The position numbers were made by a program, and so were the translations under genes. A stretch of 64,000 nt of DNA from Protopterus annectens (lineage: Eukaryota; Chordata; Ceratodontiformes; Protopteridae): positions 178,294,354-178,358,353 of the forward strand of contig NC_056732.1 in the NCBI RefSeq assembly GCF_019279795.1, in the 5' to 3' direction. The notes under the pieces are model-generated. The model made no database searches, was not told the DNA's origin, and worked only from the letters and a program-made list of their open reading frames with translations. Positions 63,963 to 64,000 of this stretch are shown piece after piece (the first letter of the stretch is position 1; the number at the start of each line of letters is the position of its first letter).

Positions 63963-64000
63963 TCCTGGGTTAGAGCGTCTCTGGGGGGATGGCCCGGAAG
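63695..64000 (-). pseudogene. RNase H C-terminus of M, partial
   Basis: LILIAPYWPRQIWFPFL and DPVPDLLTHQSG, overlapping the YR leader in another frame. The rest lies beyond the window edge. Confidence 0.75.

Larger units (their letters stand above)
62200..64000 (-). mobile_element. DIRS element M (family gamma), left part, runs off the window
   Basis: Left ITR (62200 to about 62400), ICR (62580-62690, junction 62635/62636), YR and RH C-terminus. Same family as L, inserted in K gag. Confidence 0.9.

Noticed and set aside
1..64000. CRISPR array, bacterial operon or phage
   Set aside because: No regularly spaced direct repeats, no ribosome-binding sites, and all proteins are eukaryotic retroelement proteins.

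Overview
The window is animal, almost certainly vertebrate, repeat DNA. I see no host gene, no rRNA or tRNA gene and nothing prokaryotic. Nearly all of it is built from DIRS-type tyrosine-recombinase (YR) retrotransposons inserted into one another. All of them are read on the minus strand, so gag lies at the high-coordinate end, followed by reverse transcriptase-RNase H (RT-RH) and then YR at the low-coordinate end. DIRS density like this, together with CR1/L2-type LINE pieces and a tRNA-derived SINE, suggests a very large repeat-rich genome such as a salamander, another amphibian or a lungfish. That assignment is inference.

Three young families and older relics can be told apart by their termini. 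Family alpha begins AGTACAG (elements X, A, B, E/F, G, H, K). Family beta begins CTTTTAG (J1, J2). Family gamma begins TTAGAAG (L, M, and gag fragment Q). In all three the left inverted terminal repeat (ITR) has a 30-nt outer extension with a TACYTACCATAA core, the right end is ...ACAT, and an internal complementary region (ICR) beside the YR gene joins the complements of the two outer edges.

Layout: X (1-1788) is interrupted by A (1789-5605), whose gag holds B (5606-11164). A stray alpha 5' end follows (11165-11971), then gag of a gamma-like element Q (11972-15858) split by LINE1 (12697-14930). E/F (15859-27286) carries LINE2 (16459-17420) and, inside its YR gene, the complete element G (18149-23689). 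H (27415-44813) carries beta element J1 (30285-42807) in its RT, and J1 carries J2 (31298-37595) in its YR. After H come a gamma/beta-like right ITR, old decayed DIRS relics (45026-52514), K (52515-62199) with a SINE and gamma element L (55210-61285) in its RT, and M (62200 to the end).

Family roles: Gag is a zinc-binding nucleocapsid-like protein, RT-RH makes the cDNA, and the YR (R..HxxR..Y) integrates the circular DNA through the ITR/ICR junction. The nested sites can be read as empty target versus filled site and show integration without target-site duplication. The most notable signals are a shared terminal architecture across three families, a preferred A-A^C target, uniform orientation of all copies, a YR reading frame that stays open across the RT-RH gene in all three families, and one element (H) whose two ends carry the same inverted piece of gag. 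Most genes are broken by frameshifts; the YR of B, the 688-codon gag ORF of L and the gag of J1 are the best preserved.
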